Below the pieces are notes generated by a model. That model had not been told where the DNA came from. It was given only the letters and a program-made list of their open reading frames with translations, and searched no databases. Below, piece after piece: positions 44,181 to 53,433 of a stretch of 64,000 bases of DNA; positions within the stretch are counted from its first letter, which is position 1; every line of letters starts with the position of its first letter. The translations under genes were made by a program, and so were the position numbers. The stretch lies in the NCBI RefSeq assembly GCF_030294945.1, contig NZ_AP018448.1, positions 4,432,001 through 4,496,000 on the forward strand, given 5' to 3'. The DNA is from Streptomyces graminofaciens (lineage in GTDB: Bacteria; Actinomycetota; Actinomycetes; Streptomycetales; Streptomycetaceae).

Positions 44181-45878
44181 CTACTCCCCCGCCGCAGCCG
44201 TGGCCTTCAACGCCAGCCACAGCTCCATCCGCACATCGGGGTCGTCCAGCGACCGCCCGAGGATCTCCTCCACCCGCCGCATCCGGTACCGCAGCGTGTG
44301 CCGGTGCACACCGAGATCCGCGGCCGCCGCGTCCCACTGCCCGTGCCGCGACAACCACGCCCGCAGCGAGGCCACCAGATCCCCCCGTCCCGTCGCGTCG
44401 TGCTCGCGCAGCGCCCGGAGCATGCCGTCGGCGAACGCCCGCACCGCGTCGTCGGCGAGCAGCGGCAACACGGAACCGGCCGCCAGCGACTCGTGCTCGA
44501 CGAGGCACCGCCCCCGCCGCCGGGCCACGGCCAGCGACTGCTCGGCCTGCTTGTAGGCGGCCGCGACGGCGATCGGCCCGACGGGGGCGGAGAGCCCCAT
44601 GACCAGTTCGCCGTCCTCCGCGGAGGAACCCCCGGCGGGGCCCACGGACGAGCCCATGGACACTCCTTCCCGGCCGGCGGCCCGCGCCGCCTCCAGCGCC
44701 ACCGCGTACTCCCCGCACGCCGCCACCGCCGCACCCCCGTCGACGGTGAGCACGACGAGCCGCTCCCCGTCCGCCCCGTCGGGCACGACGAGCACCGGCT
44801 CCCCCGCCCGCGCGGCGGCCGACTCCACGACTTCGGCGACCTCGGCGAGCTGCCCGACCTCACCCGGCCCCGAACCGGAAGCGGAACCCAGGCCCGCACC
44901 CGCACCCGAGCCCGACCCGGAGCCCGAGCCCGACCCGCCCGTGGTGGCCCACTCCGCGAGGATCAGCCGGAACGGCGCGTCCAGCAGCTCCCCGTACAGC
45001 TCCCCGGCCACGGCCCGCGCATGGTCGGACTCCCCGGCCAGCAGCAGGCCCAGCACGGCCGCTCCGATCCGCTGCTCGGCGGCGTGCAACGACCGCGACC
45101 GCTCCGTGGTGAGCGTCAGCAGCGCGATGGCCGAGTGGACGGCGTACCGCTCGGCCGTGCCCAGGGCTGCGGCCGTCCCCACGGCGAGCGCCGCGCGCGC
45201 CCGGCGGCCCGTGCCCAGGGAGTGCAGCTCCACCCGGTCCTCGCCGCCCACCACCGCGCTGGCCGGCGCGGGCCGCTCCCGCAGCCGTTCGACGTCCGCC
45301 GTGAGCCGCCCGGCGCGCCGCCCGGCCCAGTCGGGCGCCGCCGCGACGACCGCACCGGAGGCGTCGTACAACGCCGCCCACCCGTCGACCTGCGCGGCGA
45401 GCGCGGTGAGCAGCCCCTCCGGTCCATCGCTCAGGGCATGTTTCGTCAGCTCCCGCTGGGCCGCGAAGCCGGCCGTGACGGCACGGTACTGATCGGCGGC
45501 GATGGCGGCCGAGACGGCCTTGCTGATGGCGAGGAAGGGGGTGCGTCTGGGGACCTCCAGCAGCGGCAGCCCGGCCTCCGCCGCCGCGTCCACGAGCGCC
45601 TTCGGGACCTCGTCGTAGTTCACCCCGACCGCGAAGCCGAGGCCTACGACGCCCGCCCCCACCAGCCGCCGCACATAGCGCCGCATGGCCTCCGGATCCT
45701 CCGCGTCCAGCTTCAGCGCGGTGATCAGCAGCAGCTCGCCGCCCTCCATGTACGGCACGGGGTCGGCGAGTTCGCTGACGTGCGCCCAGCGGACGGGCAC
45801 GTCCAGGCGGTCGTCGCCCGCCCGCACGGTCAGCTTGAGCGCGGAGTGATGGACGAGCGAGGCGAGCGTGGGAGGCAT
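44181..45878 (-). CDS. PucR-family transcriptional regulator
   Basis: A 565-residue regulator. The N-terminal PucR domain (LASLVHHSALKLTVRAG, RWAHVSELADPVPYMEGGELLLITAL) is followed by a GGDEF-like middle part. The C-terminal helix-turn-helix is WDAAAADLGVHRHTLRYRMRRVEEILGR. A run of about 30 Gly/Ser/Ala residues (GGSGSGSGSGSGAGAG onward) interrupts the middle domain at 44866-44945. PucR proteins control catabolism of nitrogen compounds; EpuRI of S. coelicolor, of this family, governs polyamine use. With gabT and pot genes nearby, polyamine or GABA control is likely. Start is ATG 45878. Confidence 0.87.
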   Translation of the reverse strand: MPPTLASLVHHSALKLTVRAGDDRLDVPVRWAHVSELADPVPYMEGGELLLITALKLDAEDPEAMRRYVRRLVGAGVVGLGFAVGVNYDEVPKALVDAAAEAGLPLLEVPRRTPFLAISKAVSAAIAADQYRAVTAGFAAQRELTKHALSDGPEGLLTALAAQVDGWAALYDASGAVVAAAPDWAGRRAGRLTADVERLRERPAPASAVVGGEDRVELHSLGTGRRARAALAVGTAAALGTAERYAVHSAIALLTLTTERSRSLHAAEQRIGAAVLGLLLAGESDHARAVAGELYGELLDAPFRLILAEWATTGGSGSGSGSGSGAGAGLGSASGSGPGEVGQLAEVAEVVESAAARAGEPVLVVPDGADGERLVVLTVDGGAAVAACGEYAVALEAARAAGREGVSMGSSVGPAGGSSAEDGELVMGLSAPVGPIAVAAAYKQAEQSLAVARRRGRCLVEHESLAAGSVLPLLADDAVRAFADGMLRALREHDATGRGDLVASLRAWLSRHGQWDAAAADLGVHRHTLRYRMRRVEEILGRSLDDPDVRMELWLALKATAAAGE

Positions 45879-46099
45879 ACGGCCTTCAGTTCGGCGTCAG
45901 GGCGGTGTGGCGACGGTCGGGGTCCGGAGTCGGCTCGGCGTTCGGCGTCGGGGCAAGCCGCATGGCCGCGGCTCGTGTGACTCCCGTGACGACGGTGACG
46001 ACAGTGGGCCCTTTCGCCACCATGTATGAACGACCTGTGCCGATTGTGCCTCACTGTACGGTCCCGCACCCCGAACGGCTCAGCCGCACGCCAGACCGC

Positions 46100-48565
46100 T
46101 CACCCCCGCAGGTCCACCAGCAACGGCGGCGCGTGCTCCCCCCGCACATTCGTCAACGACAGCACCGCGTGCCCGGGCGGCACCCCGTGCGCCAACTCGG
46201 ACGCGGACCAGCGCTCCCGCTCGACCTGGCGTACGGTCACGGCGTCCGTGGTCACGGCCTTGCCGGTGACCAGTTTGCGCAGGGCGTGGATGGCCCGGGT
46301 CATCGGCTGGTCGGCGAAGACCGTGTGCTTGGCGACCTCCGTGGTCTCCACCCACTCGGTGCCCCAGGTCTGGGCGAACCGGCTGCCGTCCCAGGTGGTG
46401 ATCCCGGAGAACGCCATCCGGCAGCCGACGGCCCCGTACAGCGGCCCGTGCAGGGCCTCCGGAACGTCGCCGATCGTGCGCAGAGCCAGTACGACACCGG
46501 CGTTCTGCGAGCGCAGCCGCTGGATGCGGCGCACCGATCCGGCGGTCACCGTGCCCGTGGCGTCGTCCAGGACCAGACAGACGAAGTGGGTGCGCCGCCC
46601 CTCCCGGACGACGGCGTGGAACTGGGCGAGGACGAGCCGGGTGATCAGTCGGCCGGCCTCCTCGTAACCGTGCTCGGGCAGGTCGATGCGGACCCGGAGC
46701 GGGTGGTGGGCGACCGCGCGGAGCGAGAACGGCCGTTGCGCGCCGCCTCCCCCGCCGAAGAACTCGGCGAACACCGGCCGGTTCAGCAGGGCGAGCCGGT
46801 CGGCGAGCGCGCGGCCCGCGTCCCCGGGCATACCGGTCTGCCGGATGCGCGCCTCCAGCTCTCGGCGCATCACCTCGTCCCCGGCCACCGCCTCCCTCAG
46901 CACCGACAGCGCCGACGGCTCGCCCTCCAGGAGCTCACGCAGCTCGGGGAACGTGGGGAAGTGTCCGTGCGCGGTCCGGTACGGGCCCAGCAGCTGGGCG
47001 AGCGTGGTGGCCGCGCTCTGCGCGCTCACCGTGTCGAGATCGCCGACCAGCGCCTCGGCCAGGATCGCGGCCGCCTCGTCGGGGTCGTCGGTCTCGGCGT
47101 AGGGGTCCAGGTCGTGTACCGAGGACGGGTCGCCGATCCGGACGATCACGTCGAAGGCGGAGTCGGCGCCGAGCGGGCGGCTGCCGGGCGAGGACACCGC
47201 TACGACCGCGCAGCCGCCGGTCAGCGCCTGCAGGGCCAGCGCCTCGGTCAGCGGCTCGACCAGAGTGCGGGTCTTGCCCGAGCCGGACGGGCCGACGGCC
47301 AGCAGGGACGTGCCCAGCAGGTCCGGGCCGAGCGCGGCACCCACGTCGTGGTAGGCGACCGGGGTGCGCTCGGCGGGCACCCAGCGACCGATGCGCACCT
47401 GCCCGGCGAGCAGGTCATGGCGCGCGGAGCGCTGGGGCAGGTCGCGCGCGCCGGAGGGATGGGTCCAGGCAGCGCCGCCCTGGCGCAGCACGGTCTCCCG
47501 GAAGCCGGACAGACCCACCGTCCAGGCCCGCCGCACGCGCGCGCAGTCGACGTCGTTCATCCGCCCGGTGCCCACCTCGCCCGTGAGCAGTTCGGCCGCC
47601 TCGTGCTGCCCGGCGTCGCGCAGTTCGGGCCATTGGGCGAGGGGCCGCTCCTCGGCGACGGTGTTCGCCACCGGGCGTTCGCGGGAGACGAGCCGCTCCT
47701 TCGCGTACGTCCACCAGCCGCCGACCCTGGCGAACGGCCACACCACCAGCACGGTGACGATCGCGTACAGCGTGTTCGTGGACAGGACCGAGGTGAACAC
47801 CTCGTAGCTCCCGGAGATCAGGACGATCAGGGAGAAGAGCGGACCGACCACGGGCAGCGCGTCCCAGCCGACCCCGAAGGCATTGGGGAACACAAGGCTC
47901 AGGGCGGCCAGCGCGCACAGCAGAGCGAGCAGGGCCCGGGCGGGCTGCGGGCGGCGGCCGATGAAGTGTTGGGCGATGGCGGGCCAGCCGCCCAGTCGGA
48001 CGACGGCCCAGACGAGCAGAGCGAAGAAGACACCCGAGTAGACCTCCAGTGCCTCCCGGCCCGGCAGTGCCACCTCCTGCCCCTCCTGCGGTTTGGGCGC
48101 GACCAGCGTGCCGCCCCACCACCAGTCGCCCGGGGTGAACACCCGCAGCAGCTCGTACTGGTAGGGAACGGCGCCCCGCTGCCACAGCGACCACACGAAG
48201 AGCGCCACGACCAGGGGGATGATCATGCCGACGACCGTGACGGGCGCGAGCCGATCGGCTGGTTCCGCGCCCTTCGGCAGCCGGTACCCGAAGCGCCAGA
48301 TGCCGGGCTTCGTGGCGGGCCGCTCCTCGTTCAGCCAGGCGGCGACGGCGGACGAGGGGGACGGCTTCTGCGCAGGTGGCGGCCCAGGCGCGTGTACGGG
48401 GGCCGGCGGCATGCCGGGCATCCCCGGCGCCCCCGCCCCCACCCCCGGCGTCCCCGCAGGCATGGGCGGCAGAGCGGGCGCCGGTGGCACATCCGGTGGT
48501 CCCGTCGGGCGCGGCACAGGATTCGCATGCGTGCCCCGCGCGTCCCGCGTCCCGTCGCTGTCCAT
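46100..48565 (-). CDS. Membrane-anchored ATP-binding protein, TraG/FtsK-like
   Basis: An 821-residue protein. About 85 proline-rich residues come first. Several hydrophobic helices follow between about residues 100 and 290 (LAPVTVVGMIIPLVVALFVW, FFALLVWAVVRLGGWPAIAQ, LLALLCALAALSLVFP). The ATPase part has Walker A VGPSGSGKTRT (Lys431) and a Walker-B-like FVCLVLDDATG. It resembles type IV coupling or conjugation ATPases, but no transfer, relaxase or secretion gene is nearby, so the role is unknown. The frame is open to ATG 48601; ATG 48565 is chosen because AGGGGG lies eight bases before it. Confidence 0.78.
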   Translation of the reverse strand: MDSDGTRDARGTHANPVPRPTGPPDVPPAPALPPMPAGTPGVGAGAPGMPGMPPAPVHAPGPPPAQKPSPSSAVAAWLNEERPATKPGIWRFGYRLPKGAEPADRLAPVTVVGMIIPLVVALFVWSLWQRGAVPYQYELLRVFTPGDWWWGGTLVAPKPQEGQEVALPGREALEVYSGVFFALLVWAVVRLGGWPAIAQHFIGRRPQPARALLALLCALAALSLVFPNAFGVGWDALPVVGPLFSLIVLISGSYEVFTSVLSTNTLYAIVTVLVVWPFARVGGWWTYAKERLVSRERPVANTVAEERPLAQWPELRDAGQHEAAELLTGEVGTGRMNDVDCARVRRAWTVGLSGFRETVLRQGGAAWTHPSGARDLPQRSARHDLLAGQVRIGRWVPAERTPVAYHDVGAALGPDLLGTSLLAVGPSGSGKTRTLVEPLTEALALQALTGGCAVVAVSSPGSRPLGADSAFDVIVRIGDPSSVHDLDPYAETDDPDEAAAILAEALVGDLDTVSAQSAATTLAQLLGPYRTAHGHFPTFPELRELLEGEPSALSVLREAVAGDEVMRRELEARIRQTGMPGDAGRALADRLALLNRPVFAEFFGGGGGAQRPFSLRAVAHHPLRVRIDLPEHGYEEAGRLITRLVLAQFHAVVREGRRTHFVCLVLDDATGTVTAGSVRRIQRLRSQNAGVVLALRTIGDVPEALHGPLYGAVGCRMAFSGITTWDGSRFAQTWGTEWVETTEVAKHTVFADQPMTRAIHALRKLVTGKAVTTDAVTVRQVERERWSASELAHGVPPGHAVLSLTNVRGEHAPPLLVDLRG

Positions 48566-48851
48566 CGCGCTTGCCCCCTGACCAGCCGTTCCGTCCACCA
48601 TCAGCGAGCCAATCTAACGCTCTCGCAAGGGGAGTTCACCGTTTACGCGGCCGTGCGGACCGGGAAGCCCCTCGCCGACGACCTGTCGGCATCGTGGACG
48701 ACACCCCATGAGTGCCATGTCCACCGAGGACAACCGGCGCCGCCGACAACGCCCACATGGAGCATGCCCACCTCTCGTCCCCGGTCCTAGCCTGCGAGAA
48801 AAGAAGGCAAGCGTCCGCACAGCCCGGTCCGTGAAACCCCAGGAGCCCCAC

Positions 48852-50186
48852 ATGAGCGCACTTCCGCAGGAGCGCCGCGTCGTCACCGCCATCCCCGGTC
48901 CGAAGTCGCAGGAGCTGCAGGCCCGCCGTGTCGCCGCGGTCGCGGCGGGGGTGGGGTCGGTGCTGCCGGTGTTCACCGCGCGCGCGGGCGGCGGCATCAT
49001 CGAGGACGTCGACGGCAACCGCCTCATCGACTTCGGCTCCGGCATCGCGGTGACGTCCGTCGGCGCCTCCGCCGAGGCCGTCGTACGCCGGGCCTCGGCC
49101 CAGCTCCAGGACTTCACGCACACCTGTTTCATGGTCACGCCGTACGAGGGCTATGTGGAGGTCGCCGAGGCCCTCGCCGAGCTGACCCCGGGTGACCACG
49201 CCAAGAAGAGCGCCCTGTTCAACAGCGGCGCCGAGGCCGTCGAGAACGCCGTCAAGATCGCCCGGTCCTACACCAAGCGGCAGGCCGTGGTCGTGTTCGA
49301 CCACGGCTACCACGGGCGCACCAACCTCACGATGGCGCTGACCGCCAAGAACATGCCGTACAAGCACGGCTTCGGGCCGTTCGCGCCCGAGGTCTACCGC
49401 ATGCCCCTCGCCTACGGCTACCGCTGGCCGACCGGTCCGGAGAACGCGGGCCCGGAGGCCGCCGCGCAGGCCATCGACCAGATCACCAAGCAGGTCGGCC
49501 CGGACAACGTGGCCGCGATCATCATCGAGCCGGTGCTCGGCGAGGGCGGCTTCATCGAGCCGGCGAAGGGCTTCCTGCCGGCGATCAGCAAGTTCGCCAA
49601 GGACAACGGCATCGTCTTCGTCGCCGACGAGATCCAGTCCGGCTTCTGCCGTACCGGGCAGTGGTTCGCCTGCGAGGACGAGGGCATCGTCCCGGACCTG
49701 ATCACCACGGCCAAGGGCATCGCGGGCGGTCTGCCGCTCGCCGCCGTCACCGGCCGCGCCGAGATCATGGACGCCGCGCACGCCGGTGGCCTGGGCGGTA
49801 CGTACGGCGGCAACCCGGTCGCCTGCGCGGGCGCGCTCGGCTCGATCGAGACGATGAAGGAGCTCGACCTCAACGCGAAGGCGAAGGGCATCGAGGCGAC
49901 GATGAAGGCCCGCCTCACCGCCATGGCCGAGAAGTTCGACGTCATCGGTGACATCCGCGGCCGCGGCGCGATGATCGCGATCGAGCTGGTCAAGGACCGT
50001 ACGACGAAGGAGCCGAACCCGGAGGCGACCGCCGCGCTGGCGAAGGCCTGTCACCAGGAGGGCCTGCTGGTCCTGACCTGTGGCACCTACGGCAACGTTC
50101 TGCGCTTCCTGCCGCCGCTCGTCATCGGCGACGACCTGCTGAACGAGGGTCTCGACATCATCGAGCAGGCGTTCACGCGCATCTGA
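48852..50186 (+). CDS. gabT: 4-aminobutyrate aminotransferase
   Basis: A 444-residue class III PLP aminotransferase that transfers the amino group of GABA to 2-oxoglutarate, giving succinate semialdehyde. Landmarks are LFNSGAEAVENAVKIAR, the cofactor-contacting DHGYHGRTNLTMALT, VADEIQSGFCRTG, and the PLP lysine Lys288 in ITTAKGIAGGLP, then GTYGGNPVACAGAL. AGGAG six bases before ATG 48852 sets the start; upstream in-frame codons lack it. It is divergent from the membrane ATPase. It completes a route from putrescine to succinate with the dehydrogenases and oxidoreductase encoded at 42.4-59.3 kb. Confidence 0.94.
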   Translation: MSALPQERRVVTAIPGPKSQELQARRVAAVAAGVGSVLPVFTARAGGGIIEDVDGNRLIDFGSGIAVTSVGASAEAVVRRASAQLQDFTHTCFMVTPYEGYVEVAEALAELTPGDHAKKSALFNSGAEAVENAVKIARSYTKRQAVVVFDHGYHGRTNLTMALTAKNMPYKHGFGPFAPEVYRMPLAYGYRWPTGPENAGPEAAAQAIDQITKQVGPDNVAAIIIEPVLGEGGFIEPAKGFLPAISKFAKDNGIVFVADEIQSGFCRTGQWFACEDEGIVPDLITTAKGIAGGLPLAAVTGRAEIMDAAHAGGLGGTYGGNPVACAGALGSIETMKELDLNAKAKGIEATMKARLTAMAEKFDVIGDIRGRGAMIAIELVKDRTTKEPNPEATAALAKACHQEGLLVLTCGTYGNVLRFLPPLVIGDDLLNEGLDIIEQAFTRI

Positions 50187-50246
50187 GCCCCCGCTCGCCC
50201 ACCGCGCATACGGAATCCCCCATCCGCCTCCGACGTCCCACGCTTC

Positions 50247-50280
50247 CCGGAACCGGAATCCCGCCCGGATTCCGGTCCGG
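50247..50280 (+). terminator. Hairpin after gabT
   Basis: CCGGAACCGGAATCC pairs with GGATTCCGGTCCGG (one base bulged) about 60 bases after the gabT stop. Confidence 0.65.
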
Positions 50281-50375
50281 GTCGGCAACGGTCAGAGGGC
50301 GTGAAGAAGGTGTGCAAGGTGCATGACGGGACGCGATTCTGTCTGTCGTCACCGCATCCACTGTCGTAGGTTCTT

Positions 50376-51221
50376 ATGCAGATGAGAGATACACCCCGCC
50401 CACAGGGGACTGTGGGCGAGTCCAGGTCGGGGCCTCCCCAGCTTCGCTCTGGTCGTGCCCTCGCGCACACACCCGGAGCTTCCGGCTCCGGTTCTCCTCA
50501 CCGATCGGATGGCCGCTCGCCCCAAACCCCCCGGGGCGCGCGGCACACCGATCCGGTCGGCCGTCCTCGAACCTCCCCCCCTGTTCGAGGACGGCCGACC
50601 ATCTTCTCCGGCCGTCGCGCCGCCCTCCTCCTTCTCGGCGCCCCGGCCCTCCTCTTCGCGTTGATCACCTGGCAGGTCCTCACGCACGGCCCGCTGGCCC
50701 GCGCGGACGAGCGTCTCAGTGACTCCCTGGTCCACCGGGGCGACGCCACCCAGTTCCTGGCCGACCTCGGCAATGTCACGGTCGCCGTCCCGGTTCTGGC
50801 CGTCGTCGCCGCGTATGCCGCGTGGCGTGCCCGTGCCACTGGTGGGGACCACTGGTGGCGGCGGCCCGCCGCCGCTGCCCTCCTCATGGCCGCGGTGCCG
50901 CTCTGGGTCGTCCCGCTGAAGGAGCTCATCGCCCGCTCGGGCCCCGCGATCATGGGCCCGGGCACGGGTTTCTACCCGTCCGGCCACACGGCGACCGCCT
51001 CCATGGCGTACGGCGGTGCCGTCCTGCTTCTGCTGCCCCGGCTGCGCGGCGCTCTCGCCCGCCGCGCGCTCGTCGTCCTCGCGCTCGTCGTGAACCTCGG
51101 GGTCGGCTTCGGCCTGGTGCGCCAGGGCTACCACTGGCCGTTCGACGTGGTGGCGAGCTGGTGCGTGTGCGCGCTGCTGCTCTCCACTCCGTGGTTGCGG
51201 GTGGGTCGCCCCGCTGGATGA
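50376..51221 (+). CDS. PAP2-family membrane phosphatase
   Basis: A 281-residue inner-membrane protein of the phosphatidic acid phosphatase 2 superfamily, which removes phosphate from lipid or isoprenoid phosphates on the outer face. A positively charged, low-complexity N-terminus of about 75 residues precedes RAALLLLGAPALLFALITW. The three catalytic motifs are visible: KELIARSGP, PSGHTATASMAYG, and RQGYHWPFDVVA (His and Asp pair). An alternative ATG lies two codons downstream. The exact lipid substrate is unknown. Confidence 0.85.
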   Translation: MQMRDTPRPQGTVGESRSGPPQLRSGRALAHTPGASGSGSPHRSDGRSPQTPRGARHTDPVGRPRTSPPVRGRPTIFSGRRAALLLLGAPALLFALITWQVLTHGPLARADERLSDSLVHRGDATQFLADLGNVTVAVPVLAVVAAYAAWRARATGGDHWWRRPAAAALLMAAVPLWVVPLKELIARSGPAIMGPGTGFYPSGHTATASMAYGGAVLLLLPRLRGALARRALVVLALVVNLGVGFGLVRQGYHWPFDVVASWCVCALLLSTPWLRVGRPAG

Positions 51222-51334
51222 GGTCGCGCCGCTCCACCGGGTGACGTCGGCGTCGGCCGCACGGGCGGCCGACGAGAGCGCGTCGCGGCCGGGGAACGGC
51301 CGCCGTCACGACGTGTGTGGCTGTCAGCCCCCGG

Positions 51335-51787
51335 CTACCGGTCCTCGTCCCCGGCCAGGCTCGCCGCGGCCTCGTGCATCGCCAGTTCGAGGAGCGCCGG
51401 GTCGGTGAGCGTGCCGGTGCCGTCCGGCGGGATCAGCCAGCGCGCAGCGCCGCTCTGGCGTCCCGGGTACGGCACCACGATCCAGGTGCCGTAGCCCGCG
51501 CTGCGCACGCCTGTGCCGAGCCACCGGGACGCCGTGCCCGGCGGTACGAAGAACCCCATGCGGTCGTCGCCGAAGCCGACGAGTACGGGTCCGGGCTGGT
51601 CGATGATGCGGGTCAGGACGTCGAGCGTGGGGTAGCCGAGTTCGCCCGGCAGGATCAGCACGTCCCAGGCCCTGCCCGCCGGGAGCAGGGCGACCCCCAG
51701 GGGGTTGCGCTCCCACTCCCAGCGGCAGGCCTCCGGATCCGGTGCTGCGGATGCCAGCCACTCGACCGCCGTCTTGGCCCCAGTCAT
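51335..51787 (-). CDS. Conserved Streptomyces protein of unknown function (primase/polymerase N-domain-like)
   Basis: A 150-residue soluble protein. The sequence AWDVLILPGELGYPTLDVL, GFFVPPGTASRWLGTG and LIPPDGTGTLTDPALLELAMHEAA recalls the N-terminal part of the bifunctional DNA primase/polymerase (prim-pol) domain found in many short actinobacterial proteins. The acidic active-site set of a working polymerase is not evident, so no activity is claimed. The ATG at 51787 is the only reasonable start. It is separated by 187 bases from the polyamine operon on the same strand. Confidence 0.6.
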   Translation of the reverse strand: MTGAKTAVEWLASAAPDPEACRWEWERNPLGVALLPAGRAWDVLILPGELGYPTLDVLTRIIDQPGPVLVGFGDDRMGFFVPPGTASRWLGTGVRSAGYGTWIVVPYPGRQSGAARWLIPPDGTGTLTDPALLELAMHEAAASLAGDEDR

Positions 51788-51974
51788 GACAGGGACGTTC
51801 CTCTCTGTTGTCCTCCCGAGGACGCTGTTCGCGTCAGGAGCACAGACAGAGGTCCCGGCCGGGCATTACGCGGGTTTTCTCAACTTGTCGGTGGTGAAGG
51901 AGCAGCGGTGATCGAGCAGGGCGTACGCCTACTGGTCACGAGTGCTCCGACGCGCCGGTACCGGCGCCGGGGCG

Positions 51975-53393
51975 TCAGCTGTCGAAGCCCAGCCCCATCC
52001 GGTCCATCGCCTTCAGCCACAGGTTGCGCCGGCCCCCGTGGGAGTCGGCGCGGGCCAGGGACCACTTGGTGAGGGCGATACCCGTCCAGGCGAACGGCTC
52101 GGGCGGGAAGGGCAGCGGCTTCTTGCGGACCATCTCCAGTTCGGTCAGCTCGGTGCGCTCCCCCGACAGCAGGTCGAGCATCACCTCGGCGCCGAACCGG
52201 GTGGCCCCGACGCCCAGCCCGGTGTACCCGGCCGCGTACGCCACCTTGCCCTGGTGGGCCGTGCCGAAGAACGCCGAGAAGCGCGAGCAGGTGTCGATGG
52301 CCCCGCCCCAGGCGTTGGTGAACCGGACGCCCTCCAGCTGCGGGAAGCAGGTGAAGAAGTGCCCGGCGAGCTTGGCGTACGTCTCGGGCCGGTCGTCGTA
52401 CTCGGCGCGGAGGCGACCGCCGTACTGATAGATCGCGTCGTAGCCGCCCCAGAGGATGCGGTTGTCGGCGGACAGCCGGAAGTAGTGGAACTGGTTGGCC
52501 GAGTCGCCGAGCCCCTGCCGGTTCTTCCAGCCGATCGAGTCGAGCTGCTCGGCGGTCAGCGGCTCGGTCATCAGGGCGTAGTCGTAGACCGGGACGGTGT
52601 ACGCGCGGACGCGCTTGACCAGGCTCGGGAAGATGTTCGTGCCGAGGGCGATGTGCCGGGCGCGGACGCTGCCGTACGGGGTGCGTACGGCCATACCGGC
52701 GCCATAGGGCTTCAGCGTCAGCGCGGGGGTGTGCTCGTAGACGCGGACGCCGAGCCGCACGCAGGCCCGCTTCAGGTTCCACGCCAGCTTCGCGGGGTGC
52801 AGCATGGCGACTCCCCGGCGGTCGTGCAGGCCCGCCTCGAAGGTCGGGGAGGCGACCTGGTCGCGGACCGCGTCGGCGTCGAGGAACTCGATGCCGTCGG
52901 CGAGGCCCTTGCGTTCGATCTCCTCGTACCAGTCACGCAGTTCCCACGCCTGGTACGTCTCGGTGGCCACGTCGATCTCGCCGGTGCGTTCGAAGTCGCA
53001 GTCGAGATCGTGCCGGGCGACCGCCGCCTCGATCTCGTCGAGGTTGCGGTCCCCCAGCTCCTGGAGCTTGTGGATCTCGTCGGGCCAGCGGGCGAGGCCG
53101 TTGGCCAGGCCGTGGGTGATCGAGGCGGCGCAGAAGCCGCCGTTGCGACCGGAGGCGGCCCAGCCCACCTCGCGGCCTTCCAGCAGGACGACATCCCGCC
53201 CCGGCTCGCGCTCCTTGGCGACGAGCGCGGTCCACAGTCCGCTGTAGCCGCCGCCGACGACCAGCAGATCGCAGGTCTCGGTGCCGGTCAGCGCGGGCTC
53301 GGGGTGGGGCTTGCCCGGGTCTTCGAGCCAGTACGGAACCGGCTGTGCGTCGGAAAGAGACTTTGTCCAACGGGTCATGGCGCTTGGGGCCAT
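51975..53393 (-). CDS. FAD-dependent amine oxidoreductase (DAO / PuuB-like)
   Basis: A 472-residue flavoprotein of the D-amino-acid oxidase superfamily. The FAD-binding Rossmann motif is CDLLVVGGGYSGLWTALVAK, with GREVGWAASGRNGGFC as the second FAD contact and AAGYTGLGVGATRFGAE near the C-terminus. Enzymes of this kind beside potABCD oxidise putrescine or gamma-glutamyl-putrescine; no gamma-glutamyl-putrescine synthetase is in the window, so the exact substrate is open. GGGAG lies eight bases before ATG 53393. It follows potC by 40 bases, the last gene of a six-gene run. Confidence 0.85.
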   Translation of the reverse strand: MAPSAMTRWTKSLSDAQPVPYWLEDPGKPHPEPALTGTETCDLLVVGGGYSGLWTALVAKEREPGRDVVLLEGREVGWAASGRNGGFCAASITHGLANGLARWPDEIHKLQELGDRNLDEIEAAVARHDLDCDFERTGEIDVATETYQAWELRDWYEEIERKGLADGIEFLDADAVRDQVASPTFEAGLHDRRGVAMLHPAKLAWNLKRACVRLGVRVYEHTPALTLKPYGAGMAVRTPYGSVRARHIALGTNIFPSLVKRVRAYTVPVYDYALMTEPLTAEQLDSIGWKNRQGLGDSANQFHYFRLSADNRILWGGYDAIYQYGGRLRAEYDDRPETYAKLAGHFFTCFPQLEGVRFTNAWGGAIDTCSRFSAFFGTAHQGKVAYAAGYTGLGVGATRFGAEVMLDLLSGERTELTELEMVRKKPLPFPPEPFAWTGIALTKWSLARADSHGGRRNLWLKAMDRMGLGFDS

Positions 53394-53433
53394 GATTTCA
53401 ACTCCCTACAGAGCCAATTCGGGTCGCCGAGGC

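Noticed and set aside
45905..48790. 961-codon open frame on the plus strand
   Set aside because: Antisense to the membrane ATPase, which has Walker motifs and membrane helices; the plus frame has none.
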